Shown here one piece after another: positions 9,438-18,165 of a stretch of DNA of 48,210 nucleotides (positions within the stretch are counted from its first letter, which is position 1; each line of letters starts with the position of its first letter). The position numbers and the translations under genes are program-made. Below the pieces are notes generated by a model that was not told where the DNA came from, searched no databases, and worked only from the letters and a program-made list of their open reading frames with translations. The stretch is taken from NCBI RefSeq assembly GCF_001044255.1, contig NZ_JYNX01000037.1, positions 14,036 through 62,245 on the forward strand. Reading direction: 5' to 3'. This DNA comes from Mycolicibacterium chubuense (GTDB taxonomy: Bacteria; Actinomycetota; Actinomycetes; Mycobacteriales; Mycobacteriaceae).

Positions 9438-10250
9438 CTACAGGCCGATCCGTTCGCAGGCCGCGTCGAACTCCTCGAAGGCGACCTTGTCGCCTTTGCC
9501 GTCGCTCAGGGCGCGTTCGTAGACGGCGAGTGCGTCGTCGCCCACCTCGGCGAACCGGGCATCCCAGGCCTCCGAGTCCTCGCGCCAGTATCCGGTGATG
9601 TCGTACTGATCGATGGCCCAGCCGATGCTGCGCAGGTAGGCGCGGACCGCGCGGGACTGGGCCGCCTCCCCGGCGAACCAGCAGTAGCCGCGGCCGGGAG
9701 GGAGCCGGAACTCCCGCACCGCGGCCGCCAGTGTGCTTGGTGCCGAGCCGTTTCCGGTGCCAACACGGGGAATCACGGTGACGCCGGGGTGCCGGGGCAG
9801 GTAGTCGAGATCGTCTGTGGTGAGCACCTCGACGATCAGCGTCACCGGCACGCCGGCCGGCAGTTCGTCGATGATGCGGGCGGCGGCGGGCAGGCCCGAC
9901 ATGTCGCTGGCCAGCAATTGCCACTGCGCGCCGGCCGGGGGCCGGTACCAGGACCGCGCGTGATCGAGTCCGACCCGCGCTCCGGGTGTCACCGACGCGG
10001 CCCAGTCGGTTCCCGGGCCCCGGGAGTGCACCACGACGTCGAGGGTGATCAGGGCGCCGTCGTGATAGCGCACCGAGTAGTTGCGGCCTTCACCGTCGGG
10101 ATGGTCGGCCGGCGTGAAGTAGACGCCGACGGCGGAATCACCGGCAGCCCGGACGCCCAGCGCACGCGGATCGTCGACGCGCAGCACGATCCGCCGCAGT
10201 CGACGGCTCAAGTCTGCGGTCTCGACGACCGACGCGTGGGAGAACGGCAC
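9438..10250 (-). CDS. Siderophore-interacting flavoprotein (ViuB/SIP family)
   Basis: The 270-residue protein matches the siderophore-interacting/ferric-siderophore reductase family, which reduces Fe(III)-siderophores in the cytoplasm with NAD(P)H through bound FAD. The FAD-binding beta-barrel spans about residues 5-115 with the RNYSVRYHDG flavin motif near 75-84. The NAD(P)H domain follows with WQLLASDMSGLPAAARIIDELP (about 129-150), and WFAGEAAQSRAVRAYLR near 202-218. The GTG at 10250 is directly preceded by an iron-box-like dyad with no Shine-Dalgarno sequence, implying a leaderless iron-repressed message. It precedes mbtH on the same strand by about 140 bases, but mbtH seems to have its own promoter. 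Confidence 0.88.
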   Translation of the reverse strand: MPFSHASVVETADLSRRLRRIVLRVDDPRALGVRAAGDSAVGVYFTPADHPDGEGRNYSVRYHDGALITLDVVVHSRGPGTDWAASVTPGARVGLDHARSWYRPPAGAQWQLLASDMSGLPAAARIIDELPAGVPVTLIVEVLTTDDLDYLPRHPGVTVIPRVGTGNGSAPSTLAAAVREFRLPPGRGYCWFAGEAAQSRAVRAYLRSIGWAIDQYDITGYWREDSEAWDARFAEVGDDALAVYERALSDGKGDKVAFEEFDAACERIGL

Positions 10251-10269
10251 CTAAGTGAGGCTAACCTAC
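10251..10269 (-). promoter_or_regulatory. Candidate IdeR box overlapping the -10 of a leaderless promoter
   Basis: On the minus strand the 19 bases GTAGGTTAGCCTCACTTAG match the IdeR consensus at about 14 of 19 positions. Inside it TAGCCT fits TANNNT and ends seven bases before the GTG start, so transcription should begin at or next to the start codon. Iron-loaded IdeR would therefore sit on the -10 element itself. Confidence 0.65.
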
Positions 10270-10302
10270 GCTGCTCTGCTGCGGGTGCCTGCCTCCCGGG
10301 GA

Positions 10303-10308
10303 TATACT
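10303..10308 (+). promoter_or_regulatory. Candidate -10 element TATACT for the ankyrin-repeat gene
   Basis: TATACT in an otherwise very GC-rich leader matches the mycobacterial -10 pattern. It would start a transcript near 10315, about 125 bases before the ATG at 10441. The -35 region is not obvious. Confidence 0.4.
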
Positions 10309-10440
10309 CCGTCGCGGGCGCGCAGGACCGCCCGATGTCCGCTCGAAGAGGCTCAGCCTCCCTGCACGCGACCGACGCAGCACTGTCGACCTCTTCTCGG
10401 CCCGATCTCGCGGACACCGGGCCCGCGAGAGGAGGCCGTG

Positions 10441-11652
10441 ATGGCCAGTGCACTACCCGACAATCCGTCGTTGCCCCGCCTGCGTGACGACGCCCGATCA
10501 CTGCAGCGCCTCGTGCGCGCCGGTGATGCCGACGCCGTGGCGTCCGTCCGCCGCCACCACCCTCGTCCAGAGCGGGCGTTGGACGGATTCGCCCTCCACG
10601 ACGCCCAGCTGACCGTCGCACGCCGCTATGGATTCTCGGGTTGGCCGGCCCTCGTGCGGTACCTCGACACCGCGGCGACACTCAGCGTCGATCCCAGCCG
10701 CGTCGACGAGGACGCGCTCGACGTCGCCGACCGGTTCTGCGCATCGGCAGTCCTGCGCTACACCGACGCCGACGCCCCGCCACGCTGGGCGCACGCCGAC
10801 GAGATGCTCCGGTGCGCACCAGATCTCACCAGGGATCACCTCTGGGCGGCGGCCGCGGCGGCCGATGCCGGAGCGCTGCGCCGCGCGCTGGACGTCGATC
10901 CCGCGCGGGCGACAGCGACCGGTGGACCGTTGCGGTGGGCGCCGCTGATGTACCTCTGCTACTCGCGGGCCACGGCGTCGCGTGCCGAGACCCTCGATGC
11001 CGCGGCGCTCCTCCTCGACGCCGGCGCCGACCCGAACGCCGGTTACCTGTGGCGTGGCATGGCGACTCCGTTCACCGCGCTGACCGGAGTGTTCGGGGAG
11101 GGCGAGCAGGGGCCGCGGCGCCAGCCCCGTCACGCGTTCTGCACCGAGCTCGCCACGCTGCTACTCGACCGCGGTGCGCATCCGGTCGATCACCAGGCGC
11201 TTTACAACCGGATGTTCCGGGCCGACGACTCCCACCTCGAGCTGCTGTTCGCCCGCGGCCTGGCAAGTGCGCCGCCCAGCCCCTGGGAGCGCCGCCTCGG
11301 CGAGGCGATGGAGACACGCGAGCAGATGTGGCGACGACAGGTTGATTGGGCTGCGGAGCATGGCTTTTCGGACCGGCTGGAGCTGCTGGCACGGCACGGG
11401 ATCGACGTCGGCGGCGCGACGGCCGTCGCACCGGTCTTTCCGGCCGACCCGAACGCTCGCGACGAGAACGGCGCCACTCCACTGCACCACGCCGCCTGGG
11501 ACGGGGACCTCGAGATGATCGGGAGGCTGCTCGCCGCGGGAGCCGATCCCGCGGCGGTCGACGACCGGTTCGGATCGACGCCGCAGCAGTGGGCGGAGCA
11601 CGCTTACCAGAACGAGGCCGCGGCCCTGCTCAGGGAGCGCTCGCCTCGGTGA
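10441..11652 (+). CDS. Ankyrin-repeat protein
   Basis: A 403-residue protein. The N-terminal ~80 residues include LHDAQLTVARRYGFSGWPALVRYLD, a segment common at the start of bacterial ankyrin proteins. Recognisable repeats follow: ETLDAAALLLDAGADPNAGY (about 181-200), CTELATLLLDRGAHP (about 236-250), and near the C-terminus a consensus-quality pair with ARDENGATPLHHAAWDG, LEMIGRLLAAGADPAAVDDRFGSTP and a final QWAEHAYQNEAAALL. These form a protein-binding solenoid; no enzyme domain or signal peptide is visible. The ATG follows GAGAGGAGG. Its last 23 bases overlap the convergent SIS gene. Function is not assignable beyond probable protein interaction. Confidence 0.82.
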   Translation: MASALPDNPSLPRLRDDARSLQRLVRAGDADAVASVRRHHPRPERALDGFALHDAQLTVARRYGFSGWPALVRYLDTAATLSVDPSRVDEDALDVADRFCASAVLRYTDADAPPRWAHADEMLRCAPDLTRDHLWAAAAAADAGALRRALDVDPARATATGGPLRWAPLMYLCYSRATASRAETLDAAALLLDAGADPNAGYLWRGMATPFTALTGVFGEGEQGPRRQPRHAFCTELATLLLDRGAHPVDHQALYNRMFRADDSHLELLFARGLASAPPSPWERRLGEAMETREQMWRRQVDWAAEHGFSDRLELLARHGIDVGGATAVAPVFPADPNARDENGATPLHHAAWDGDLEMIGRLLAAGADPAAVDDRFGSTPQQWAEHAYQNEAAALLRERSPR

Positions 11653-12610
11653 GCCGCTGCCACTGCCGCGCGGCGATCAACTCGGGCACCAGCACCTCGG
11701 TCAGCAGCGCGATGTCGTCGTCGGTGTCGCCCGGATAGCGCTGCACGCGGCCGGCCCCCGGCACGTCACCGCCCACGCCGACGACGGTGCTGCCCCGCGC
11801 CGTGGTCCACTCGGCCAGTTGCGGTTCCCACGCCGACCCCGAGAACACCAGCAGGCGGTAGTCCGTCGTCTTGGTCAGATAGACGTCGACATGGCTCCAG
11901 TCGCCGGTCTCGCACGCGGCGGCGGGTCGCCGAGGACCCTCCCGCAGCATCAGCGCACCCTGCTGCGCCGAGCACAACCGGTGCGCCGGGGCCGCCAGGT
12001 AGGTCCCCGATGGACCGAGCAGAAGCTCCGAAAGCTCTGGTAGCCAGTCGGATTCATGTTCCAGCAGATGGGCGCTCGCGGCAGCGGCGCCGTCCACGGA
12101 CGCCGCGACCGCCGACGTGTCGACGCCGACGAGGTGGCTCTCCAAGGCGAGCAGCAATGCCAATGTGTGCTGAAAGCTCCGGCACGCCACGCCGCCGGCC
12201 TCAACCCCCGCCTCCAGGGTGACCACCCTGTCGCACCGCTCGGTGAGCGCGGAGCCCGCCGTGTTGGTCAGCGCGACGGTGGTGACACCTGCGGGCAGCC
12301 GGGTCAGCGCGTCGAGGGTCTCGATCGATCCGCCGCTGGCCGAGGTCGCCACCACCAGTGTCCCCGGCCCCCACGCCGGCAGCAGCGATGACGAGGCGAG
12401 TTCGGCGGTCGCCACCACACCGCGGGACCGCAGCCGGGCGGCGGCCACCGCGCCCCCGTAGGCCGAGGACCCCATGCCGAGCAGGACCACGCGGGTGGTG
12501 TCGGCGGGTACCACGTCGGCCCACGGATTGCGTTCGGAGAGCATGAGTGCCAGTCGCGCGAGCGCGTCTGGCTTCTGCGTCAGATCGGCGGCGAACGCAT
12601 CGGGCTTCAC
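11630..12610 (-). CDS. SIS-domain sugar isomerase/deaminase-like protein
   Basis: The 326-residue protein has two SIS-type halves like the isomerase part of GlmS and AgaS-like proteins, cytoplasmic enzymes acting on phospho-aminosugars. Sugar-phosphate-binding Ser-rich loops are visible as GMGSSAYGG (about 46-54) and SASGGSIETLD (about 90-100), with a second set around LREGPRRPAAACETGDWSHVD. There is no glutaminase domain, so it is not a complete GlmS. Its GTG start overlaps the kinase stop as GTGA, so it is the third gene of a coupled glycosyltransferase-kinase-SIS operon. If the kinase makes glucosamine-6-phosphate, this would be the natural next enzyme (isomerase/deaminase); that is inference. 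Confidence 0.82.
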   Translation of the reverse strand: MKPDAFAADLTQKPDALARLALMLSERNPWADVVPADTTRVVLLGMGSSAYGGAVAAARLRSRGVVATAELASSSLLPAWGPGTLVVATSASGGSIETLDALTRLPAGVTTVALTNTAGSALTERCDRVVTLEAGVEAGGVACRSFQHTLALLLALESHLVGVDTSAVAASVDGAAAASAHLLEHESDWLPELSELLLGPSGTYLAAPAHRLCSAQQGALMLREGPRRPAAACETGDWSHVDVYLTKTTDYRLLVFSGSAWEPQLAEWTTARGSTVVGVGGDVPGAGRVQRYPGDTDDDIALLTEVLVPELIAARQWQRLTEASAP

Positions 12611-13806
12611 GGTGTTCTCTCCTCGTCGAGCAGGGCGGGCAGGGCGGCATCGGGCACGTACATCCAGCGGGGGAGATGTTCTGCGGCATAGATCATCTCG
12701 CGCATCACCTGGACCAGACGCAGCGCGCGCAGCGGACGCGGATCGAACAGCGCGATGTGCCCGAGTCCGCGCAGGCGGGTGGTATAGGTGTCGAGGAACG
12801 TCCGCCGGGCCGTGCCCTCCACCGCATGCAGCACGGCCGGATCGAGATCGGTGTAGCGGCGGGCGACGATCGCGACGTGGGACAGCGATTGCGCCATGCC
12901 CGCGACGTCGACGACGGCGGGAATGGGCTTGACCCGCTCAGCGGCCGTCAGCACGGGGTTGCCGTCGAAGTCGGTCACCGTGAACCGGTCGCCGCTGCGC
13001 AACACCTGTCCGACGTGCAGGTCGCCGTGTCCGTCGAGCACCGTCGCGCCGGCCAGGGTCCGTAGCACCCCGAACTCCGAGGCCACCTGGGGGCGGCGGG
13101 CGCGCAGGACCGCGCCGCATGCGGAGTCGCCGGTGGCGCAGGCGGTGTCGAGGGTGTCGAGAGCGGCGCGATGCCAGCGGTCCGCGTCTGTCTCGGCGGC
13201 GGTGGACGCCGTGGCGGACAGCGCGGCATGGAGGTCGGCGATCAGCGTCCCGAGCGCCTGCGCCGTGGGGATGATCGCCTCGGGATCGTGGTCGAGGGCG
13301 GTCGCGGTCATCGCCTCGACCGCCCACGTCCAGCCGTCGACGGCGCCGGGTAGGTACTCGTCGACGTACGCCACCACCGTCTCGTCGCCCCGTGCCGGCT
13401 GCCAGGTGACCAGGCCCCACGGCGCGGGCATCCCCGTGAAGCCGGCCTCCCGTAGGACGGTGATGCGCCGCGGCGCCGGATGGGGGCCCTCCTGCAGGTG
13501 GGTGGCCCACTTGACGACGGCGGTGTCGCCGACGATCACCGATTCGTTGGTCTGGTCCACGCCGATGGCCCGCTCGGTCCTCGCGGGTCGCGACGTCCAG
13601 GACCGCACCGTGAATCGGCCGAATCTGTGCGAACCCTGTTGTGCGCCAAGCATCGCGAGCAGCGCCTCGGCGGCGCCGTCGCCGGGCAGGGCGCGTCGCC
13701 ATCCGTCGCGGTGCACCATGGGGGTCGCGGCCGGGCCCGCGCCGCCGTCGACGACGGCCAGCCGGTACCCGCCCGGCAGGTCCAGCCAGTCCAGCGGGTC
13801 AGTCAC
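12607..13806 (-). CDS. Maltokinase-like sugar kinase, possible glucosamine kinase
   Basis: The 399-residue protein has the aminoglycoside-phosphotransferase-like fold of actinobacterial maltokinases: an N-terminal cap (1-85), an ATP-lobe Lys in AVVKWATHLQEG (Lys99), the catalytic loop HGDLHVGQVLR at 260-270 and the metal-binding DFDGNP at 279-284. Classical maltokinases usually have DFEGEP there, so a different sugar is plausible. A separate actinobacterial family of glucosamine kinases is known with this fold. The pairing with a SIS protein supports an aminosugar. The GTG at 13806 overlaps the glycosyltransferase stop by 8 bases (GTGACTGA), and the gene ends in a GTGA overlap with the SIS gene. 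Confidence 0.83.
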   Translation of the reverse strand: MTDPLDWLDLPGGYRLAVVDGGAGPAATPMVHRDGWRRALPGDGAAEALLAMLGAQQGSHRFGRFTVRSWTSRPARTERAIGVDQTNESVIVGDTAVVKWATHLQEGPHPAPRRITVLREAGFTGMPAPWGLVTWQPARGDETVVAYVDEYLPGAVDGWTWAVEAMTATALDHDPEAIIPTAQALGTLIADLHAALSATASTAAETDADRWHRAALDTLDTACATGDSACGAVLRARRPQVASEFGVLRTLAGATVLDGHGDLHVGQVLRSGDRFTVTDFDGNPVLTAAERVKPIPAVVDVAGMAQSLSHVAIVARRYTDLDPAVLHAVEGTARRTFLDTYTTRLRGLGHIALFDPRPLRALRLVQVMREMIYAAEHLPRWMYVPDAALPALLDEERTP

Positions 13807-15118
13807 CCGGCGACCGGTGAGCACGGCCGGCCCGTTCGATGACGTCGGCGCCCACCCGCAGGCCGTCGCGTTCGCGGATCGCCGCGCCGAGCTCGGCCAG
13901 ACGGTCGCGCAGCGCGGTGTCGGCGAGGAGACGATCCACCGCGTCCGTCAGCTCGTCGTCGGTGAACCGGTAGGTGTCCAGCCAGATCCCGAATCCGAGT
14001 TCGTCGACGCGCTGGGCGTTCTCGTACTGGTCCCAGAACAGCGGCAGCACGATCAGCGGCTTGCCGAAGTGCAGCGTCTCGGTGACGGTGTTGTTGCCGC
14101 CGTGCGAGATCACCAGGTCGACCTGAGGGATCACCTTGGTCTGCGGCAGCATCTGCTCGCCGACCATGTTGTCGGCCAATGTGATCCGGTCGGCCTGCGG
14201 TCCCTTGCTGACGATGTAGCGGTGTCGGGTGGTGCCCAGCACGTCGACCAACCGCTGCATGAGCTCGACGTCGGCACCACCCAGGGAACCGAGCGACAGG
14301 TAGACCAGCGCACTGCCGGCGGGCCGGTCGGCCACGGCGGCAGGCAGCGGATAGGCGTCGTCGGTCTCCCGCACGCTGGAGTCCATCCGTGTCCACGTGG
14401 AGTCCAGTGGGCGCAGGTCTACATAGTCGGCCTCGGCGGGATAGACGTAGAGGTTTGCCGCGTTGTCGCGCGGCATGAACTCCAGGTCCGGAAGCGGTGC
14501 GGCGCCCTGCGCCTGCACCCAGGCGTCGAAGTCGGTCCACATCGCGCGGTGGGTGCGATCGAACTCCGCCCGGTAGGCGTCCCACTCGGCCGGGTCGGCG
14601 CTGGGAAGTCCTGAGAACGGCGGTGGCACATCGGGTCCCGGGATCTCCAGCGGACTGCACGACACGATGCGCACGAAGGGCACGCCGGCGGTCACCAGGG
14701 CCGGGAACAGCACGACGTTGTCCTCGACGATGACGTCGGGCCGGTGCTCGGCGATGATGTCGCGCAGCCGAGGCTCGCAGTAGCGGGCACCGTCGATGAG
14801 CGCCTGATAGGTCGGCTGGATGAACGTCGCGAGCTGCTCGATCGTCGGCTTGCGGAACTCCGGGGCGGTCTCGGCGATGAACTGCGTCCAGAAGGCACCC
14901 GCGTCCTCGTCGGCGGCCCCCTCGGCCGGCGCGGCGAGATCGACGAGTTCCTCGACGAACCCGAACGGTGCGATCCGGCCCGCCCAGGAGCTCTCGGCGG
15001 CGAAGACGATCCGGTGACCGCGGTCGCGCAGGATCGACGCCAGCCCGATGCACTGATTCGTCGGCCCGTAAGCCGACTCCGGCCAGAACATGATCGTCAA
15101 CGGTGTCTGCTCGGTCAC
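13799..15118 (-). CDS. GT1-family glycosyltransferase (MGT/UGT-like)
   Basis: A 439-residue GT-B glycosyltransferase. The acceptor-side N-terminal domain begins [27 protein letters not shown]; the nucleotide-sugar domain contains [12 protein letters not shown] (about 270-281) and the donor motif [17 protein letters not shown] with [19 protein letters not shown] immediately after, as in macroside/UGT-type enzymes. No signal peptide; a cytoplasmic or membrane-peripheral enzyme transferring a sugar from an NDP-sugar to a small molecule or lipid. Start is GTG at 15118. It is the first gene of the three-gene operon with the kinase and SIS protein, suggesting a dedicated aminosugar decoration pathway. 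Acceptor and donor are not readable from sequence. Confidence 0.87.
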   Translation of the reverse strand: MTEQTPLTIMFWPESAYGPTNQCIGLASILRDRGHRIVFAAESSWAGRIAPFGFVEELVDLAAPAEGAADEDAGAFWTQFIAETAPEFRKPTIEQLATFIQPTYQALIDGARYCEPRLRDIIAEHRPDVIVEDNVVLFPALVTAGVPFVRIVSCSPLEIPGPDVPPPFSGLPSADPAEWDAYRAEFDRTHRAMWTDFDAWVQAQGAAPLPDLEFMPRDNAANLYVYPAEADYVDLRPLDSTWTRMDSSVRETDDAYPLPAAVADRPAGSALVYLSLGSLGGADVELMQRLVDVLGTTRHRYIVSKGPQADRITLADNMVGEQMLPQTKVIPQVDLVISHGGNNTVTETLHFGKPLIVLPLFWDQYENAQRVDELGFGIWLDTYRFTDDELTDAVDRLLADTALRDRLAELGAAIRERDGLRVGADVIERAGRAHRSPGD

Positions 15119-15179
15119 GCAAGAAACCTACCGCGCGGACAGGTGGTCGGCCCCGCGGATGCGGAGTAGCTTTCCTCCC

Positions 15180-16004
15180 ATGCCGACAATCACCACCAGC
15201 GATGGCGTCGAGATCTATTACAAGGACTGGGGTTCAGGACAGCCCATCGTGTTCAGCCACGGCTGGCCGCTGTCGGCGGACGACTGGGACGCCCAGCTGA
15301 TGTTCTTCCTCGGGCAGGGCTATCGGGTGGTCGCGCACGACCGGCGGGGGCACGGCCGGTCGGAGCAGGTCGCCGACGGCCACGACATGGACCACTACGC
15401 CGACGACCTCGCCGCCGTCGTCGAACACCTCGACCTGCGTGACGCCGTGCATGTGGGGCACTCCACCGGTGGCGGCGAGGTGGTGCGCTACCTGGCACGC
15501 CACGGCGAGGAGCGTGCCGCGAAGGCCGCGCTGATCGCAGCGGTGCCACCGCTGATGGTGCAGACCGAGGCCAATCCGGGCGGGCTGCCCAAATCGGTGT
15601 TCGACCACTTCCAGACACAGGTCGCGACCAACCGGTCGGCGTTCTACCGCGCCGTCCCCGAGGGGCCGTTCTACGGCTTCAACCGCGAGGGCGTCGAACC
15701 GGTCGAGGGCGTCATCGCGAACTGGTGGCGGCAGGGCATGATGGGCGGAGCCAAGGCGCACTACGACGGTGTGGTGGCGTTCTCCCAGACCGATTTCACC
15801 GAGGACCTCGAGAAGATCTCGCTCCCCGTCCTGGTGATGCACGGCGACGACGATCAGATCGTGCCCTATGCCGATGCCGGTCCGCTGTCGGCCGAGTTGC
15901 TGCCGAAGGGAATCCTGAAGACGTACAAGGGCTTTCCGCACGGCATGCCGACCACGCACGCCGATGTCATCAACGCCGACCTGCTGGAGTTCATCCGATC
16001 CTGA
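15180..16004 (+). CDS. Alpha/beta hydrolase, non-haem chloroperoxidase type
   Basis: The 274-residue enzyme matches cofactor-free haloperoxidases/esterases. Visible: oxyanion strand [13 protein letters not shown] (about 25-37), [10 protein letters not shown] (about 51-60), the nucleophile elbow GHSTGGGE with the catalytic Ser near 96, the acid in [11 protein letters not shown] near 225, and the catalytic His in [10 protein letters not shown] near 254. Length is standard. The ATG at 15180 matches the family N-terminus ([18 protein letters not shown]). Such proteins hydrolyse esters and can perform perhydrolysis in acetate buffer; the physiological substrate is usually unknown. It ends two bases before the convergent PHP gene. 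Confidence 0.9.
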   Translation: MPTITTSDGVEIYYKDWGSGQPIVFSHGWPLSADDWDAQLMFFLGQGYRVVAHDRRGHGRSEQVADGHDMDHYADDLAAVVEHLDLRDAVHVGHSTGGGEVVRYLARHGEERAAKAALIAAVPPLMVQTEANPGGLPKSVFDHFQTQVATNRSAFYRAVPEGPFYGFNREGVEPVEGVIANWWRQGMMGGAKAHYDGVVAFSQTDFTEDLEKISLPVLVMHGDDDQIVPYADAGPLSAELLPKGILKTYKGFPHGMPTTHADVINADLLEFIRS

Positions 16005-16005
16005 G

Positions 16006-16830
16006 TCAGCGGCGCCAGAAGTCGAACCGGTCGCGCCCGGGCCGGAAACCGGCGGCTTCGACGATGTCGACCGCGACGTCGAAGCGGCGTCCGACGTTCC
16101 CGGGCTCGTGCGCGTCGCTGCCGAAGGAAACCGCCGCACCGCCTTCCTGCCGCCACCACCGCACCAGATCGACCGATGCCAGAGGCGATTTGGTGTTGAT
16201 CTCGAGTGCCCGCCCGGACGCGGCGAGCGCACGGAACACCGTGCGGTACTGCTCCTCGAAATCGGCTTCCCGGTAGGCGCCTGCGCGGCCGGCGGGCCAG
16301 TAGCGGCGCGGATAGTCACAGTGGGCGAGCACGGTGAACACGGACGACTGCTCGATCAGCGCCACCATGTCGGTGAAGTAGCGGTGCACCAACTCATGGG
16401 GATCGTGGCGGGCGAACTGGCGCCTGTCGATCCCTTCGAGGGTCCCCGCCACCTGAATGCTGTGCAGGCTGCCCAGCACCCGGTCGAACTCGCCGGCCGC
16501 CAGCACCGCGGCCACGCTCTCGCTGAACCAGTGCGGTTCGCCCGCCTCGATGCCCGACAGGATGCGCAGGGTCGGGAACATGTCCCGGCAGCGTGCGATG
16601 TCAGCGAGATAACCCTCGACGTCGAGGGCTGACACACGGGGTCGCGCCCCGACCTTGGTCGCCGCCGGAGGAGTGTCGTGTGCGCCCCAGTCGGTGAAGT
16701 CGACGTGTTCGGTGAACGCCACCGCCGGGAGGCCGATCTCGACCGCGCGCCGGCACTCCGCCTCCATCGTCGACGCGCTCGCCGTGTCCCATGACCACCT
16801 CGAGTGGACGTGGTTGTCCGCGGGCAGCAC
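16006..16830 (-). CDS. PHP-domain phosphoesterase (histidinol-phosphatase-like)
   Basis: The 274-residue protein carries the four PHP motifs of metal-dependent phosphoesterases: NHVHSRWSWD (His7, His9) at the N-terminus, AFTEHVDF (about 38-45), the LGSLHSI block (about 119-125) with LAHCDYPRR (about 168-176), and FGSDAHEP near 235. It most resembles HisK-type histidinol-phosphate phosphatases, but many PHP proteins act on other phosphomonoesters and no his genes are nearby. The start is GTG at 16830, 3 bases after the stop of the SnoaL-like gene, so the two are likely cotranscribed. Confidence 0.83.
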   Translation of the reverse strand: MLPADNHVHSRWSWDTASASTMEAECRRAVEIGLPAVAFTEHVDFTDWGAHDTPPAATKVGARPRVSALDVEGYLADIARCRDMFPTLRILSGIEAGEPHWFSESVAAVLAAGEFDRVLGSLHSIQVAGTLEGIDRRQFARHDPHELVHRYFTDMVALIEQSSVFTVLAHCDYPRRYWPAGRAGAYREADFEEQYRTVFRALAASGRALEINTKSPLASVDLVRWWRQEGGAAVSFGSDAHEPGNVGRRFDVAVDIVEAAGFRPGRDRFDFWRR

Positions 16831-16833
16831 CGC

Positions 16834-17241
16834 TCAGGCCGGTGCGGAGCCGGCCTGCAGGGCCTCCTGCTGGATGCGGTCGAACTGCGCGCCCATGGCG
16901 TCAGCCAGGGCGGTGGCGCCCGACAGGGGTCGCACCATCACCATGAAGTCGTCGATCAGGCCCTCGTCGTCGACGTGGAGGAAGTCGCAGCCGGTGACCC
17001 GCTTGCCCGCGACCGTCGCCTCGAAGACGAGCGCGTGGTCACGGCTGTCGGCGTCGCCGATCTCGCGGATGTAGCGGAAGTCCTCGAACACCCGCATCAC
17101 GGCGCGCAGGATGGCCGCGGTGATCGGCTTGCCCGCATAGGGCTTGAACGCGACAGGACTGGTGAACACGACGTCGTCGGCGAGCAGCGCCTCGATGGCG
17201 GCTTCGTCGCGGGCTTCGACGGCTTGGCGGAACGGATGCAT
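16834..17241 (-). CDS. SnoaL/NTF2-like protein
   Basis: A 135-residue alpha+beta-barrel protein: HPFRQAVEARDEAAIEALLADDVVFTSPV at the N-terminus is the classic helix plus strand of the NTF2/SnoaL fold, followed by the VFEATVAGKRVTGCDFLHVDDEGLIDDFMVMVRP beta-sheet (written here in pieces of the same stretch). Family members are small-molecule isomerases, cyclases or binding proteins; catalytic residues cannot be assigned. ATG 17241 is selected because it gives the family-length N-terminus. Confidence 0.78.
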   Translation of the reverse strand: MHPFRQAVEARDEAAIEALLADDVVFTSPVAFKPYAGKPITAAILRAVMRVFEDFRYIREIGDADSRDHALVFEATVAGKRVTGCDFLHVDDEGLIDDFMVMVRPLSGATALADAMGAQFDRIQQEALQAGSAPA

Positions 17242-17343
17242 TCTCTGACGGTAGCGAAGCCGCCGATCGTCTGCGTTTCGGCACCGTGCATCAGGGCTAT
17301 GGCTCCGTGAACGGCATTGCGTCGATTCGAGAGGAGCACACCG

Positions 17344-17733
17344 GTGAGCACCGATGACGCCGCGGGAACCACCGCCAATGACGTGGGCGGGGCCGAGGAG
17401 ATGCTCAGCCCTATGGAGGGCACCGACTCCGACGACCTGCTCAACGACGACGGCGACGAGGTCGTCGATCCGCCGGAGCACTGGAGTGGGGTCGACAAGT
17501 TCGGCATGTCGGCCGAGGAGCAGCGCCAGGGTGAAAGCCTCGACGAGCGCCTCGCCGAAGAAGTGCCCGACGTCGGCGAGAACGACATCGACGTTCGCGA
17601 CGCGGTCGAGGTCGCCGGTGTGGACGTGGCGCTTCCCGGCACGGACGCCGCGGCCGACGAACCCGGTCTGCGCGAAGGGCAGATCGACGGTGCTCCCGAA
17701 GACGGCGAGTCGCTGTTCCCTGTCGTCGAGTAG
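17344..17733 (+). CDS. Acidic DUF5709-family protein
   Basis: A 129-residue, strongly acidic hydrophilic protein, rich in Asp/Glu with few basic residues and no membrane segment. Blocks such as SDDLLNDDGDEVVDPPEHWSG, LDERLAEEVPDV and the Glu-rich tail correspond to the actinobacterial DUF5709 family, whose function is unknown. The GTG at 17344 follows GAGAGGAG at a suitable distance. Likely soluble and partly disordered. Confidence 0.75.
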   Translation: MSTDDAAGTTANDVGGAEEMLSPMEGTDSDDLLNDDGDEVVDPPEHWSGVDKFGMSAEEQRQGESLDERLAEEVPDVGENDIDVRDAVEVAGVDVALPGTDAAADEPGLREGQIDGAPEDGESLFPVVE

Positions 17734-17811
17734 CAGGTGCCTGATCGTTCACGCGTAGCTACGACCTGCGGTAATCGTGCTCTGAGCTGCGGTGTCACAG
17801 TGTCAGAACAC

Positions 17812-17862
17812 GACACGCAGGCTCACGCGAGGACTTGCTAGGACGCCTCGTATGACACGCAG
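17812..17862. repeat. Pair of 9-bp direct repeats before an integrase fragment
   Basis: GACACGCAG occurs at 17812-17820 and again at 17854-17862, 42 bases (about four helical turns) apart, the second copy abutting the ATG of the integrase fragment. Such spacing would suit recombination-protein binding sites, but two 9-mers can also arise by chance. Confidence 0.35.
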
Positions 17863-17967
17863 ATGGCACAGGAGACCACCAAGGCGGGACGGAAAGGGCG
17901 GCGCGGCTGGGGCCGAATCCGGCAGCTGCCCAACAGACCGACGCGGTACCAGACCCCACCTACTTGA
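17863..17967 (+). pseudogene. Truncated N-terminus of a phage-type tyrosine integrase
   Basis: The 34-residue open frame starts MAQETTKAGRKGRRGWGRIR and continues QLPNRPTRYQ before a stop. The basic run followed by RGWGxIRQLPxxRYQ is the arm-binding N-terminus of actinobacterial and phage integrases, which normally continue for 350-400 residues. No SAM-like or catalytic (R..HxxR..Y) domain follows in any frame I can see, so this is a decayed remnant. It lies in the gene-poor stretch between the DUF5709 gene and the CrtI-like dehydrogenase. Confidence 0.5.
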
Positions 17968-17982
17968 TTTTGAGGGCATTGC

Positions 17983-18165
17983 TCAGGTCCAACTCTGGTA
18001 CCCCGTGCAGATGCAGTGATGGTCATCGAAAGACATGTCACTGCAGGCGCTTTGGCCCGGCTTGGCGCGTTCCTCGCGGGCCATCTTGGGGTCGAACTCA
18101 GCATCCAGATCGTGGTGTTCTTTCGGGTGACCGCAATTCTTGCAGTACTCCGTAAACTCAGTCAT
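17983..18165 (-). CDS. Small Cys/His-rich (putative zinc-binding) protein
   Basis: A 60-residue protein with YCKNCGHPKEHHD at the N-terminal end and SACSDMSFDDHHCICTGYQSW at the C-terminal end: five Cys and four His arranged as two potential metal-binding knuckles. I do not recognise a named family. The ATG at 18165 is preceded by AGGGGA at a normal distance. Codons such as AAT, AAA and GAA are used more freely than in neighbours, and it lies beside the integrase fragment, so it may be cargo from a lost mobile element. Confidence 0.55.
   Translation of the reverse strand: MTEFTEYCKNCGHPKEHHDLDAEFDPKMAREERAKPGQSACSDMSFDDHHCICTGYQSWT

Noticed and set aside
12547-13065. Open frames opposite the kinase/SIS junction
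   Set aside because: They cross the GTGA overlap of two genes with clear motifs and show no domain of their own.
17734-17862. Possible tRNA or attachment site next to the integrase fragment
   Set aside because: No T-loop GGTTCGA-type sequence or cloverleaf can be formed, and no matching direct repeat was found at the far side of the scar.
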